Assembly (NCBI GenBank): GCA_902782225.1
Contig: CACZMF010000015.1
Span: 1-64,000 of the forward strand
Length of the DNA: 64,000 nucleotides
Direction: 5' to 3'
Source: an uncultured Bacteroidia bacterium
GTDB lineage: Bacteria; Bacteroidota; Bacteroidia; Bacteroidales; UBA932
This document shows, in pieces, positions 25,012 to 34,626 of the stretch. The notes beneath the pieces were generated by a model. It did not search any database and was not told the DNA's origin. It saw only the letters and a list, made by a program, of their open reading frames with translations. The first letter of the stretch is position 1, and every line of letters begins with the position of its first letter. Both the position numbers and the translations under genes were made by a program.

Positions 25012-25041
25012 GTGCAAAGTTATGAAAAAATCTTATCTTTG
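25012..25041 (+). promoter_or_regulatory. Promoter of the OmpA/TPR lipoprotein gene
   Basis: TATCTTTG at 25034-25041 matches TAnnTTTG. It lies 32 bp before the ATG at 25074, in the short gap between divergent genes. The -33 element is not clear. Confidence 0.55.
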
Positions 25042-25073
25042 TGGTTCTGTCGTGAAACATTTAATATATTAAT

Positions 25074-26717
25074 ATGAAAAGATTCCTTATTTCCGTGGCG
25101 CTCGCAGCGCTCGCCGTCCTGAGTTCATCGTGCGACAAATCGATGATGGAAAAGATGCAACTGGCAGAAAACGTGGACATTCAGTGCACGCCCGAGCTGC
25201 TGGGCATCGTCGGCGGCCAGATTCCCGCCACCGTGACCGTGACCTGCCCCAAAGGATACTTCCATCCCAAGGCCACCATGGACGTGACCCCCGTGCTCGT
25301 CTATGAAGGCGGCGAAATCCCCTTCAAGACCCTCCACTACCAGGGCGACAAAGTGAAGGACAACTTCAATGTGGTCTCCTCCGCAGGCACGACCATCACC
25401 GAGAAGCTCAGCTTCAAATACCGTCCCGGCTGCGAGAAAGCCCGCCTGGAGCTCCGCGGCACCATCCACTTCAAGGACAAGGACTACCCCGTTGGCCCCG
25501 TGAAGGTTGCCGACGGATGCATCGCCGACTACCAGCTCGCCGACCTGGGCGGACTCTATGAGCCCAAGCCCGACGGCTACCAGGCCGTGCTCCACCGCAC
25601 CACCGAGGGCCGCATCCTCTACGAAGTGGGCTCCGACAGGGTGCGCCAGGACCAGTTCGAGACCAACTCCATGGTCAACTACAAGAACTCCCTGGACTAC
25701 CTCAAGGAAGACGAGCGCACCACCATCAAGGGCACCCAGATAGTCGCCTACGCATCCCCGGAAGGCGGCAAGGACTACAACGCCAAACTCTCCGACAAGC
25801 GCGCCGGCACTGCCCAGAAGGCCCTCGACAAGGTGGCTTCCGACATCGAACTCACCGGCACCGAGATCAAGAGCGTGGGCCAGGACTGGGAAGGCTTCCG
25901 CGAGGCCGTGTCCAAGTCCAACATCGAAGACAAGGACCTCATCCTGCGCGTCCTCTCCATGTACAGCGACCCGGCAGTCCGCGAGAGCGAAATCCGCAAC
26001 CTCTCCCAGATCTACTCCGAGATCAACAAGCGCGTCTTCCCCGAGCTCCGCAGGGCCCGCCTCGTCACGAGCACCGAGTTCCGCAACTGGTCCGACGACG
26101 AACTGGTGGAAATGTCCCAAAAGGGCCTGGAGCGCTTCGACGAGCCCTCCATCCTGAGGCTGGCCGCCATCGCCGAGACCCCCGAGAGCAAGGAGACCCT
26201 CTACAAATACGCCATCCACGAATTCAACTCCGACACCGCCCGCTACAACCTTGCGATGCTCTACCTCGACCAGGGCAAGACCTCCCTTGGCGGCGCCTAC
26301 CTGAGCAAGATCAAGGAGCCTGACGCTGAGGTGCTCAACGCCACCGGCGTGGTCGCAATGCGCAACGAAGACTACGAGCTCGCCGCCAAGTGCTTCGAAA
26401 AGGCCGGCGACATCTCCAAGGAGAACAGCGTCATCATGAACATCATGAAGGGCGACTACAAGGCTGCGGCCGCATGCGCCGACGGCCTAAAGGGCGACAA
26501 CGCCGCCATCGCACAGCTGCTTGCCGGCAACACCGAGGCCGCATCCGCAGCGCTCCAGGGCGACGCCCCGAGGACCGACTACATACGCGCCATACTCGCC
26601 GCACGCAAGGGCAACACAGCCGAAGCCAGGAAGTTGCTCGACTCCGCCTGCAGCAAGGATGAGGCCCTGAAAAAGAGGGCGGAAAAAGATATTGAGTTCG
26701 CGGCGCTTGCTAATTAA
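25074..26717 (+). CDS. Lipoprotein with OmpA-like segment and TPR-like C-terminus
   Basis: A 547-residue lipoprotein (lipobox SSSC near residue 20). Residues ~25-165 are beta-rich and contain repeated strand motifs. Residues ~200-300 resemble an OmpA-like domain (IVAYASPEGGKDYNAKLSDKR), similar to the ASVEGTPRHNQALSDARA segment of the barrel protein at 60966-62699. The C-terminal ~220 residues are helical and TPR-like (ARYNLAMLYLDQGKT, YELAAKCFEKAGD). An envelope scaffold that contacts peptidoglycan is plausible. It has its own promoter and precedes the ribosomal operon. Confidence 0.75.
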   Translation: MKRFLISVALAALAVLSSSCDKSMMEKMQLAENVDIQCTPELLGIVGGQIPATVTVTCPKGYFHPKATMDVTPVLVYEGGEIPFKTLHYQGDKVKDNFNVVSSAGTTITEKLSFKYRPGCEKARLELRGTIHFKDKDYPVGPVKVADGCIADYQLADLGGLYEPKPDGYQAVLHRTTEGRILYEVGSDRVRQDQFETNSMVNYKNSLDYLKEDERTTIKGTQIVAYASPEGGKDYNAKLSDKRAGTAQKALDKVASDIELTGTEIKSVGQDWEGFREAVSKSNIEDKDLILRVLSMYSDPAVRESEIRNLSQIYSEINKRVFPELRRARLVTSTEFRNWSDDELVEMSQKGLERFDEPSILRLAAIAETPESKETLYKYAIHEFNSDTARYNLAMLYLDQGKTSLGGAYLSKIKEPDAEVLNATGVVAMRNEDYELAAKCFEKAGDISKENSVIMNIMKGDYKAAAACADGLKGDNAAIAQLLAGNTEAASAALQGDAPRTDYIRAILAARKGNTAEARKLLDSACSKDEALKKRAEKDIEFAALAN

Positions 26718-26720
26718 CGA

Positions 26721-26736
26721 ATTTTTTGTAACTTTG
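26721..26736 (+). promoter_or_regulatory. Promoter of the rpsL operon
   Basis: ATTTTTTG directly followed by TAACTTTG (26729-26736), the latter a good -7 element. The leader of about 45 nt contains a CCCCTTTTTTATGAGGGG-type short inverted repeat. Confidence 0.6.
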
Positions 26737-26787
26737 CAGCCCCTTTTTTATGAGGGGAATGTATATATTATTTATTAACAAACACTT

Positions 26788-27162
26788 ATGCCCACAATTC
26801 AACAATTGGTCCGCAAAGGACGCGAGATGACTGAAATCAAGAGCAAGTCTCGCGCGTTGGATGCTTGCCCTCAGAAGCGTGGCGTATGCCTTAGGGTTTA
26901 CACAACGACCCCTAAGAAACCTAACTCAGCAATGCGTAAGGTTGCCCGTGTACGTCTGACTAACGCCAAAGAGGTCAACGCCTACATCCCCGGCGAGGGT
27001 CACAACCTCCAGGAGCACTCCATCGTGCTCGTGCGTGGCGGTCGTGTGAAAGACCTTCCGGGTGTACGTTACCACATCCTTCGTGGCGCTTTGGATACCG
27101 CTGGCGTAGAAGGCAGGACCCAGTCCCGCTCACTCTATGGTGCCAAGAGGCCCAAGAAGTAG
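26788..27162 (+). CDS. rpsL: 30S ribosomal protein S12
   Basis: A 124-residue S12 with the family signatures [31 protein letters not shown] and [20 protein letters not shown]. The streptomycin-site lysine in TTTPKKPNS is the usual wild-type residue. It is the first gene of the str operon, followed by rpsG, fusA and rpsJ. Confidence 0.98.
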   Translation: MPTIQQLVRKGREMTEIKSKSRALDACPQKRGVCLRVYTTTPKKPNSAMRKVARVRLTNAKEVNAYIPGEGHNLQEHSIVLVRGGRVKDLPGVRYHILRGALDTAGVEGRTQSRSLYGAKRPKK

Positions 27163-27196
27163 CCGCAGGGTGTTTAAATCTTAATTTTTCAAAACA

Positions 27197-27673
27197 ATGA
27201 GAAAGTCAAAGCCTAAGAAGAGGATTCTACTTCCTGATCCTAAGTTCCACGACACGATGGTTACTCGTTTCGTGAACAACCTTATGTTGCAGGGGAAGAA
27301 GAGTATCGCGTATTCTATTTTTTACGATGCCATTGATTTGGTAGGCGAGAAGATGAAAGATTCTGACAAGGCTCCTCTCGATATTTGGAGGAAGGCTCTC
27401 GAGAACGTGACCCCTCAGATCGAGGTTAAGAGTCGCCGTATCGGTGGTGCCAACTTCCAGGTGCCGACAGAGTTGCGCCCGGAAAGGAAGATTTCGCTCT
27501 CGATGAAGAATATGATCTCCTTCGCCCGCAAGCGTTCCGGCCGCTCCATGGCAGAAAAACTGTGTGCAGAAATCGTCGCCGCCTACAACAACGAAGGTGG
27601 TGCTTTCAAGCGTAAAGAGGATATGCACAGGATGGCAGAGGCCAACAAGGCGTTTGCCCACTTCCGCTTTTAG
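27197..27673 (+). CDS. rpsG: 30S ribosomal protein S7
   Basis: A 158-residue S7 ([51 protein letters not shown]). It binds the 3' major domain of 16S rRNA and nucleates the small-subunit head. It lies 34 bp after rpsL and 12 bp before fusA in the usual order, and its length is normal. Confidence 0.98.
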   Translation: MRKSKPKKRILLPDPKFHDTMVTRFVNNLMLQGKKSIAYSIFYDAIDLVGEKMKDSDKAPLDIWRKALENVTPQIEVKSRRIGGANFQVPTELRPERKISLSMKNMISFARKRSGRSMAEKLCAEIVAAYNNEGGAFKRKEDMHRMAEANKAFAHFRF

Positions 27674-27685
27674 CCACTGACAAGG

Positions 27686-29809
27686 ATGGCCAAGAGAGAT
27701 CTTAAATACACGAGGAACATCGGAATCATGGCCCACATTGATGCGGGCAAGACGACTACGTCCGAACGTATCCTCTACTACACCGGCAAGACCCACAAGA
27801 TCGGCGAGGTCCACGAGGGTGCGGCCACCATGGACTGGATGGTCCAGGAGCAGGAGCGTGGTATCACCATCACGTCCGCTGCTACCACGGCCTTCTGGCA
27901 CTATGGCGGCGACACCTATCAGATCAACCTGATCGACACTCCCGGTCACGTGGACTTCACGGTGGAAGTGGAGCGCTCCCTGCGTGTGCTCGACGGCACG
28001 ATCGCCACTTTCTGCGCGGTCGGCCGCGTGCAGCCGCAGAGCGAGACGGTCTGGAGGCAAGCCGACAAGTACGGCGTGCCCAAGATCGCCTACGTCAACA
28101 AGATGGACCGCGTCGGAGCCGACTTCCTCGCCTGTGTCGAAGAGATCAAGACCAAACTTGGCGCGACCGCAGTGCCCATCTGCCTCCCTATCGGGGCGGA
28201 GGAGAATTTCCAGGGCATCGTGGACCTTATCTCGCGCAAAGCCATCTTCTACAACAGCACCGACGAGCTGGTCAACTACGAAATCGGCGAGATTCCCGCA
28301 GAGATGCTGGATGAGGTCGAGGAGTGGCGCAGCCAGCTGGTCGAAAAGGCGGCCGAATTCGACGACGCCCTGATGGAGAAGTACTTCGCAGACCCTGACT
28401 CCCTGACCGAGGAGGAAATCATCGCGGCCCTCCGCAAGGGCACGATCTCCATGCAGATCGTCCCTGCGTGCTGCGGATCTTCCTTCAAGAACAAGGGTGT
28501 CCAGTTCCTTCTGGACGCGGTGATGCGTTATCTTCCTTCTCCGCTGGACATCGGCGACACCAAGGCCACCAACATGGCGAACGGACAGGATGTGATGCTG
28601 CCCCCCACCCCCACGGCCCCGTTCTGCGGTCTTGTGTTCAAGATTGCGACGGATCCGTATGTGGGCAGGCTCGCCTACATCCGCGTCTATTCCGGACACC
28701 TTGATGCCGGCAGCTACGTGATGAACTCACGCTCCGACAAAAAGGAAAGGGTCGCCCGCCTGTACCAGATGCACTCCAACCACCAGAACCCCATCGAGTT
28801 CGTGGAGGCGGGAGACATCTGCGCAGCCGTGGGCTTCAAGGATCTCCGCACCGGTGACACCGTGTGCGCCGACAACCACCGCTACAGCCTCGAGTCGATG
28901 GAGTTCCCCGATCCCGTGATCGGTATCGCAGTGGAGCCCAAGACGCAGCAGGACCTCGACAAGCTCGGGGTCGCGCTCTCGAAGCTGGCGGAGGAAGATC
29001 CGACCTTCACCGTCAAGTCCGATGCGGAGACCGGCCAGACCGTGATCAGCGGTATGGGTGAGCTCCACCTCGATATCATCGTGGACCGTCTGCGCCGGGA
29101 ATTCGGCGTGGAGATCAACCAGGGCGCGCCCCAGGTCAACTACAAGGAAGCCATTACGAGCAGCATCCAGCACCGTGAGGTCTTCAAGAAGCAGACCGGC
29201 GGCCGTGGCAAGTTCGCGGACATCATCGTGGAAATCGGCCCTGCGGATCCCGGAGTGAGCGGCCTTCAGTTCGACAACCAGGTCAAGGGCGGCAACGTCC
29301 CGAAGGAGTTCGTTCCCAGTGTGCAGAAGGGCTTCGAGTCAGCCATGACCAACGGCGTCCTGGCAGGCTACGAAGTGCAGTCTCTCAAGGTCACCCTCCT
29401 GGATGGATCATACCATCCGGTGGATTCTGATCAGTTATCTTTCGAGCTGGCGGCCCGCATGGCTTTCCGCCACGCCTGCCGCAAGTGCTCCCCCGTCCTT
29501 CTCGAGCCCATCATGGACCTCGAGGTGGTGACTCCGGAGGAGTACATGGGAGAAATCGTCGGGGATCTGAACCGCCGTCGCGGCCAGATCACGGCGATGG
29601 ATTCCACGGCCAACGGCGCCCGAATCGTGAAGGCGTTCGTCCCGCTGTCCGAGCAGTTCGGCTATGTGACGGTGCTCCGCACCCTGTCGTCGGGCCGTGC
29701 CACAAGCACGATGACCTTCGACCACTACGCCGAAGTGCCGGCAGCTATGGCCAAAGACATTGTGGAGAAGAGCGGCTACAGCTTCAAGGCCCTCTCGGAG
29801 GATGAGTAA
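27686..29809 (+). CDS. fusA: Elongation factor G
   Basis: A 707-residue translational GTPase that moves tRNA and mRNA through the ribosome. G1 is [12 protein letters not shown], the switch region [13 protein letters not shown]3 DTPGHVDF and G4 NKMDR. Domains II-V follow at normal length, including [20 protein letters not shown] in domain IV. The start ATG at 27686 follows rpsG closely, as in other Bacteroidota str operons. Nothing unusual is visible. Confidence 0.98.
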   Translation: MAKRDLKYTRNIGIMAHIDAGKTTTSERILYYTGKTHKIGEVHEGAATMDWMVQEQERGITITSAATTAFWHYGGDTYQINLIDTPGHVDFTVEVERSLRVLDGTIATFCAVGRVQPQSETVWRQADKYGVPKIAYVNKMDRVGADFLACVEEIKTKLGATAVPICLPIGAEENFQGIVDLISRKAIFYNSTDELVNYEIGEIPAEMLDEVEEWRSQLVEKAAEFDDALMEKYFADPDSLTEEEIIAALRKGTISMQIVPACCGSSFKNKGVQFLLDAVMRYLPSPLDIGDTKATNMANGQDVMLPPTPTAPFCGLVFKIATDPYVGRLAYIRVYSGHLDAGSYVMNSRSDKKERVARLYQMHSNHQNPIEFVEAGDICAAVGFKDLRTGDTVCADNHRYSLESMEFPDPVIGIAVEPKTQQDLDKLGVALSKLAEEDPTFTVKSDAETGQTVISGMGELHLDIIVDRLRREFGVEINQGAPQVNYKEAITSSIQHREVFKKQTGGRGKFADIIVEIGPADPGVSGLQFDNQVKGGNVPKEFVPSVQKGFESAMTNGVLAGYEVQSLKVTLLDGSYHPVDSDQLSFELAARMAFRHACRKCSPVLLEPIMDLEVVTPEEYMGEIVGDLNRRRGQITAMDSTANGARIVKAFVPLSEQFGYVTVLRTLSSGRATSTMTFDHYAEVPAAMAKDIVEKSGYSFKALSEDE

Positions 29810-29836
29810 ACAAATGATTTTAACTAAATTAAGTAT

Positions 29837-30123
29837 ATGAATCAGAAAATTAGAATTAAACTCAAGTCTTTCGATTATATGCTCGTCGACAAATCGGCGG
29901 CTAAGATCGTCGACACGGTGAAAGCTACTGGCGCGAAGGTGAACGGACCTATTCCTCTCCCTACCAACAAGAAGATCTTCACCGTCAACCGCTCGACCTT
30001 CGTCAACAAGAAGGCCCGCGAGCAGTTCGAGCTCGATTCTTACCGCAGGCTTCTCGACATCCCGTTGACGCCCTGATGAAACTCGAGCTGCCCTCCGGCG
30101 TAGAAGTAGAGATCAAGGTGTGA
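29837..30123 (+). CDS. rpsJ: 30S ribosomal protein S10, frameshifted near the C-terminus
   Basis: The frame from 29837 gives 79 residues of ordinary S10 ([38 protein letters not shown]) up to YRRLLDI, then PLTP and a stop at 30076. The normal C-terminus continues in another frame: from 30064 the DNA encodes [19 protein letters not shown] and a TGA at 30121-30123. Compared with a usual ~101-residue S10, about 19 nt seem to be missing between DI and VDAL. S10 is essential, so this is either a sequence or assembly error, a damaged copy with another elsewhere, or recoding. The S10-operon genes that usually follow (rplC onward) are absent here. Confidence 0.85.
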
Positions 30124-30141
30124 TAGTATAGCAATTTTTGC

Positions 30142-30149
30142 TATCTTTG
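30142..30149 (+). promoter_or_regulatory. Promoter of the tRNA gene
   Basis: TATCTTTG at 30142-30149, 31 bp before the tRNA, matches TAnnTTTG. A T-rich AATTTTTG lies 6 bp upstream. Its presence implies transcription separate from the str operon. Confidence 0.6.
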
Positions 30150-30180
30150 CATCGCAAAATCCGGGTTCATCCCGGGGATC

Positions 30181-30254
30181 GGTCCCTTAGCTCAGTTGGT
30201 TAGAGCACCTGACTCATAATCAGGGAGTCGCAGGATCATGCCCTGCAGGGACCA
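30181..30254 (+). tRNA. tRNA with CAU anticodon (Met elongator or Ile2)
   Basis: A 74-nt cloverleaf: acceptor stem GGTCCCT/AGGGACC, D arm GCTC-AGTTGGTTA-GAGC, anticodon arm CCTGA-CTCATAA-TCAGG with anticodon CAT, 5-nt variable loop, T stem GCAGG/CCTGC. CCA is not encoded (CTA follows the discriminator A). The T loop is ATCATGC instead of the usual TTCRANN, so positions 54 and 58 are changed. A CAU anticodon may belong to elongator Met or to Ile read after lysidine modification, and I cannot separate these by eye. Confidence 0.9.
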
Positions 30255-30266
30255 CTACTGAAAATC

Positions 30267-30295
30267 AAGCACTTACGATTCCGTGAGTGCTTGTT
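30267..30295 (+). terminator. Terminator-like hairpin after the tRNA
   Basis: AAGCACTTACG pairs with CGTGAGTGCTT around a 4-nt loop and is followed by a short T-rich stretch (GTTTCGTTT). It lies 12 bp past the tRNA end and could also act on the converging M13 peptidase gene. Confidence 0.6.
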
Positions 30296-30319
30296 TCGTT
30301 TATAGGGGGCGTGATTCTA

Positions 30320-32146
30320 TCACCAGATATAGGCCCTTCTCTCCTTGGGGAGGTACAGTCTGCAGTTGCGGTCCACCCCGAAGAGCTCATACCAGAGATC
30401 CGTGTTCATCACAACGCCGTTTGTCCTGAGGCGCGCGTGCGAGTGGGTGTCTTTTTCCGGGAACAGAGCGAGTTTTTCATCGCTGTACTGGACCCTCCAT
30501 ACGTTGGCATAACACTCATAGAACTTCCTGAGCTGCTCCTTCATGGTCTCACCTCTATAGCCATCTGCCTCAAGACGGGCCTTGTAGGCATCAAGGACCG
30601 CAAGGAAACCGCCAAGGTCGGCGATATCCTCCGGCTGGGTGAGGTCCCCCTTGGAATAGAGTCCGGGCTTACGGACAGGATCTATCTCAAGGTGGTTGTA
30701 GCAGGAGGCCAAAAGGTCACGGCGCTCCTCGAAGGCCATCTTGTCGGCCACCGTCCACCAGTTGTCCTGGTTGCCGTACTTGTCATACTTGGAACCGTTG
30801 GTGTCGAATCCGTGGGTGAATTCATGGCCGATAATGACGAACACTGCGTACTCATAGGCAGCCGTGACGTTTTCCGGAAGCGTGGGCGGAAGCATCAACG
30901 CGGGATAGATGAACACGGCGTTATAGGCAGGAGAGTACATGGCGTTCATGAGGGTAAGATCTGAGGGAATAAAATCATTAGTGGACATTACCGCACTGGT
31001 AAGCATGGCACTGAACATATCCTTGCTGCCCAGAAGATGGCTCTTCATAACCGCAATGCCGCGATTGCCGCGGTAAACGGCCTCGACAAGAGTTTCACAG
31101 TCGGTATACTTTGCCACGGCATCCATATACCACTGGTCCGGGAATGCCACATTAAGGGTGCAGTAATCCAGTTTGTCAATGGCGTTGTTCTTGGTGGTCT
31201 CGCTCATCCAGTCGACGTTCTGGATACGTTTCCTGAGCGACCCCTGGATTTCCCGGGTGATGCCAAGGAACTTGTCCTTGAATTCCTGAGTGAGGAAGGT
31301 CTTGGCAAAGTGGTATGACAGGGTATAGGCGTTGGCAAAAGCAGCCGTATTGCGCGCCGCTTCCTTAAGCTCTTCCTCAGAGAACTGGTCAAAGAATTGC
31401 CAGCCTTTGTCAATGATGGAGAGGAGTTTTTCGAGTGGCATTTGACCCATCATGTCCCAGAAGACGGCCATAGCGGGGTCCGTGACAAAGAGCGAGGGGT
31501 CCAGCCCCATCCCCTTTATGACAAGACTCATAGCCGATCCGTCCGCCCCTGCCTTGGTCTGGGCAATGGGAACAAGCTGAGCGGGATCGGTCTCTCCCGG
31601 AGGCAGGGGGGCATCCGTAGGGCCGATTGCCTCTATGAACGGCAAGAGGTTTCCCATAAGCTTGCCGTCCTTCCATACCAGACTCCACGCCGGGATCAGA
31701 GCATTTCCCCAGATAGGGATACCCTCGGCAATCATTTTTCCAATGGTGATGAAGGCTTCCTCCTTGGTCTGAGGCTGGGGGAAGCGGGCCTTCTGGGCGT
31801 CAATAAACGCCTTGGAGGCCTCAGGCTGCCCGGAAGCCGCTTCCTTGAGACTGTAGAATTTCTCAATATCCGGCACCTTGGAGCGGAGTTCCTTAACCCG
31901 CGCCTCCATGGCCTCAGTCTGCTCATACATCCCGCCCACGGCACTCTTGGCTGGAATGGGCGTATTCTTGAGCCAAGTCCCGTTGCAGTAGTCATAAAAA
32001 TTGTCTCCGGGCTTTATGGAAAGGTCCCTGCCGGCTTCAACGCCGGGTGGCAACGGCAACGTATCCGTTGCAGACTGTGGGTCTTTTGTGCAGGAGGCAA
32101 TGACGAGTGCAGCCAGAGCGGCAGGCAGGAGCGAAGCTAACTTCAT
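30320..32146 (-). CDS. M13-family zinc metallopeptidase (neprilysin/PepO-like), lipoprotein
   Basis: A 608-residue lipoprotein from the ATG complementary to 32144-32146, with lipobox VIASC. The opening GDNFYDYCNGTWLKNTPIPA is the typical M13 N-terminus. The zinc site HEFTH lies in VIIGHEFTHGFD, the third ligand motif is EDIADLGG (the family usually has ENIADxGG), and the protein ends in Trp. M13 enzymes cut oligopeptides of limited size in the envelope. The gene converges on the tRNA. The upstream promoter at 32170-32177 indicates a separate transcript. Confidence 0.93.
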   Translation of the reverse strand: MKLASLLPAALAALVIASCTKDPQSATDTLPLPPGVEAGRDLSIKPGDNFYDYCNGTWLKNTPIPAKSAVGGMYEQTEAMEARVKELRSKVPDIEKFYSLKEAASGQPEASKAFIDAQKARFPQPQTKEEAFITIGKMIAEGIPIWGNALIPAWSLVWKDGKLMGNLLPFIEAIGPTDAPLPPGETDPAQLVPIAQTKAGADGSAMSLVIKGMGLDPSLFVTDPAMAVFWDMMGQMPLEKLLSIIDKGWQFFDQFSEEELKEAARNTAAFANAYTLSYHFAKTFLTQEFKDKFLGITREIQGSLRKRIQNVDWMSETTKNNAIDKLDYCTLNVAFPDQWYMDAVAKYTDCETLVEAVYRGNRGIAVMKSHLLGSKDMFSAMLTSAVMSTNDFIPSDLTLMNAMYSPAYNAVFIYPALMLPPTLPENVTAAYEYAVFVIIGHEFTHGFDTNGSKYDKYGNQDNWWTVADKMAFEERRDLLASCYNHLEIDPVRKPGLYSKGDLTQPEDIADLGGFLAVLDAYKARLEADGYRGETMKEQLRKFYECYANVWRVQYSDEKLALFPEKDTHSHARLRTNGVVMNTDLWYELFGVDRNCRLYLPKERRAYIW

Positions 32147-32169
32147 ATCAATCAATTTAATTCAACTTT

Positions 32170-32177
32170 CAAATATA
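32170..32177 (-). promoter_or_regulatory. Promoter of the M13 peptidase gene
   Basis: TATATTTG on the minus strand, 24 bp upstream of the start codon, an exact TAnnTTTG match. Confidence 0.6.
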
Positions 32178-32289
32178 GTATAATTCGCCCATATCAGCGC
32201 AATGAAACGCAAAAAAACGCCAAAACCTTCCCTCTTGCTTTTCTGCCGCAAAATGCGTAAACTTGACCCGACATTAAAACCGATAAGCA

Positions 32290-33306
32290 ATGAAGTCCCT
32301 CAGAATCCTCCTCTGTGCGATTGCCGCAGCCACAATCGCTTCCACCATGCTCCTTCCTGCGCAGACAGCCAATATCTACAACCGCTACGGCATGGCCCTC
32401 GTCCAGGAGAGCGACGGCAGCTACACGATAAAGAACGCCGAGGCCTACGTGCCCCTGATCGGCGACCCCTACCGCCTCCCCAAGGCCCTCGTCCCCTACA
32501 AAGCCAGTGTGCCGGCCTACAAAAAGGCCATCATGGAGACCGTTAGCTCCGAGACCATCATCTACAAGAAAAGCGTCACCGGCGACGACCTCCCCATGAT
32601 GGTGTACAGGTCGGGGAAAGAGAACGCCCCCGTGGTGTTCCACATCCACGGAGGCGGCTGGGTGGCAGGCACCTACAAAGCGGCGGCCGCTTTCTGCAAG
32701 ACCCTTGCGGGCAAGTACGGCATCACCGTGGTCAGCATCGAATACTCATTTGCCAACGCCCCCGGAGTGCGCCTGGGCGACACGGTCAAAGACTGCTACG
32801 ACGCAGTGGAATATGTGCTCTCGCGCGCCGGTGAGTTCGGCATCGACCCCGGACGGGTGGGCTTCGTGGGCAGCTCCGCCGGCGGGCACCTTTCGGCCTG
32901 CTGCGCCATGCACTTCCCCCAGACCAAGGCCTACGCCGGCTGGTACGGCGCGTACGACCTGCAGTACACGATGGACATCTACGCCCCGGCGTCGAACGTC
33001 AAAAAGCACCAGCGCTACGATGTGTTCCTGAATGACTGGGCGCCGGACTACATCGCCAGCTACTCCCCCATCAAGATAGCGGAGACCAAGAGCGGCCTGG
33101 ACTACAAGGTGATACTGTTCACGGGCACCGCCGACATCACCATCGGCCCGGACAACGCCCGCCGCTACCGCGATGCCCTCAAAGGGGCCGGTATCAAGAA
33201 CCCTAAGGTGGTCACATACAAGAACGTGACCCACGGCATCGGCCGGTCCTACGCAGGTGCGGATATGTACACAAAGACCCTGCGGCTGTTCGCAACGTCC
33301 CTATAA
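32290..33306 (+). CDS. Secreted alpha/beta hydrolase, HSL-type esterase
   Basis: A 338-residue exported hydrolase with a signal peptide in residues 1-27. The oxyanion-hole motif HGGGW is near residue 120, the nucleophile elbow GSSAGG near 198, the acidic residue in FTGTADITIG and the catalytic His in NVTHGIG. This is the layout of hormone-sensitive-lipase-like esterases that hydrolyse carboxylic esters such as acetyl groups on glycans. A degenerate promoter (TAAACTTG) lies near 32261. It is divergent from the M13 peptidase and convergent with the phosphatase, with stops 2 bp apart. Confidence 0.88.
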   Translation: MKSLRILLCAIAAATIASTMLLPAQTANIYNRYGMALVQESDGSYTIKNAEAYVPLIGDPYRLPKALVPYKASVPAYKKAIMETVSSETIIYKKSVTGDDLPMMVYRSGKENAPVVFHIHGGGWVAGTYKAAAAFCKTLAGKYGITVVSIEYSFANAPGVRLGDTVKDCYDAVEYVLSRAGEFGIDPGRVGFVGSSAGGHLSACCAMHFPQTKAYAGWYGAYDLQYTMDIYAPASNVKKHQRYDVFLNDWAPDYIASYSPIKIAETKSGLDYKVILFTGTADITIGPDNARRYRDALKGAGIKNPKVVTYKNVTHGIGRSYAGADMYTKTLRLFATSL

Positions 33307-33307
33307 T

Positions 33308-34591
33308 TCAGAGTGCGTCATATGCGGCGATCGCCTTGCTGAAGCGCTGCTCCACGTCGGAGAGGCGGTACAGATGGTCGGCGTTCTCCGGCAGCCCGCT
33401 GAGTCTCAGGCGCACCGCCACGGGCGGCTCCCCATAGGAAAGGGCGCTCTCGTTGCGCAGCTGGGACGTGGATGCGTAGACCATCCACAGGTCGGCGTAC
33501 TCCGTCCCGTCCGCGGCCTTGAATTTTTCCACCACCACCTTGGCGCCGATGGGAGTCTTCTTCTCGATGGTCCTGGGCAGGTCGTATTCTTCGACCTCAA
33601 GGGATGCAAGCACGCTGGCGATGTTGGAGTCGTGGCCGCACAGGAACGAGAAAACGCGCCCCTTCTGCTGAAGCTCCGAGAGCATGGTCTGCAGCAGCGG
33701 ATGGGCCACGTTCACGGCCACGGAGGGGGCAGTGAAAAGGATTTCGCCGTACCACTCCTTGACGAGCGAGGCATTCACCCAGTCCGTGTCGGTGAAATCG
33801 TGCCCGAAGGCCGCCTTCTTTGCATCTGGCTCCTCGTAGTACTGCAGCACAAGGGCGTCGGAGACGGAGCACGCCATCTTGAGGCCGCCTGTCATATACG
33901 GCTCGGCATTCAGCTTGAAGCCCACTGAAGAGGGGAACTGCGAGAACGAGGTGGTGTCGGGATACGCAGGGGCGTTCTTCAGGCCGATTACGTTCTCCAG
34001 CACTGCGTACTGGGCCGCAATGTGCTTGTTGATGTCGCCGAACCTGGCGGCGATTTCTTTCTGCGCCTTGTCTGCGAAGCCCTCCGGCAGCTTGGTTATC
34101 TGGGGGTTGAACACAGGGTCCATGGTGTCGAACGTGACCTTCATCTCCACTTCGGGCTTTTCCCCGGGGAACAGGGCGTCGGCGAAGGTGCGCGCGGTCA
34201 GCTGGCAGCGCTGCTTGGCGTTGGCGTAGAAGCGGAACGTCGATTTATTGGCGGTGTAGTCGTCGAGGAAGGACTTCTTTGAGAGCCATTCGCGGAAGAA
34301 AGTGCCCATCCTTGCCTCCAGTCTCTCGCCTTTGTCGGTGAGGTGGCTGGCCGGCTCCGTCCACTGGTGCCACTGGTATGCCGGGTCGGTGAGGCGGGTG
34401 AGGACCGATCCTTTTCCGACCATGGGGGTGCGGATGTTGTGGCGGCTGAGCACCACGAGTTCTTCAAGTTCGTACTTCTGCTGGAAACCGCTTTCGCGCT
34501 CCATCCATTCGGTCTGGAGGACCGGGTCGTAGTCCTTGGAACACGACCACAGGAGGAGGAATGTGGTAAAGAATAATAGATACTTTTTCAT
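33308..34591 (-). CDS. Histidine acid phosphatase-type lipoprotein
   Basis: Taking the ATG complementary to 34589-34591 gives a 427-residue lipoprotein (MKKYLLFFTTFLLLWSC). It has the catalytic motif SRHNIRTP near residue 50 and the late His-Asp motif CGHDSNIAS near 325, as in histidine acid phosphatases and phytases, which release phosphate from esters. The longer frame to 34618 only adds residues before the signal peptide. It begins 35 bp after the last gene of fimbrial module A on the same strand, so read-through from that operon is possible. Confidence 0.88.
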   Translation of the reverse strand: MKKYLLFFTTFLLLWSCSKDYDPVLQTEWMERESGFQQKYELEELVVLSRHNIRTPMVGKGSVLTRLTDPAYQWHQWTEPASHLTDKGERLEARMGTFFREWLSKKSFLDDYTANKSTFRFYANAKQRCQLTARTFADALFPGEKPEVEMKVTFDTMDPVFNPQITKLPEGFADKAQKEIAARFGDINKHIAAQYAVLENVIGLKNAPAYPDTTSFSQFPSSVGFKLNAEPYMTGGLKMACSVSDALVLQYYEEPDAKKAAFGHDFTDTDWVNASLVKEWYGEILFTAPSVAVNVAHPLLQTMLSELQQKGRVFSFLCGHDSNIASVLASLEVEEYDLPRTIEKKTPIGAKVVVEKFKAADGTEYADLWMVYASTSQLRNESALSYGEPPVAVRLRLSGLPENADHLYRLSDVEQRFSKAIAAYDAL

Positions 34592-34626
34592 ATATAACAA
34601 TAGAAGGCGAAATAACAAATTGCCAA

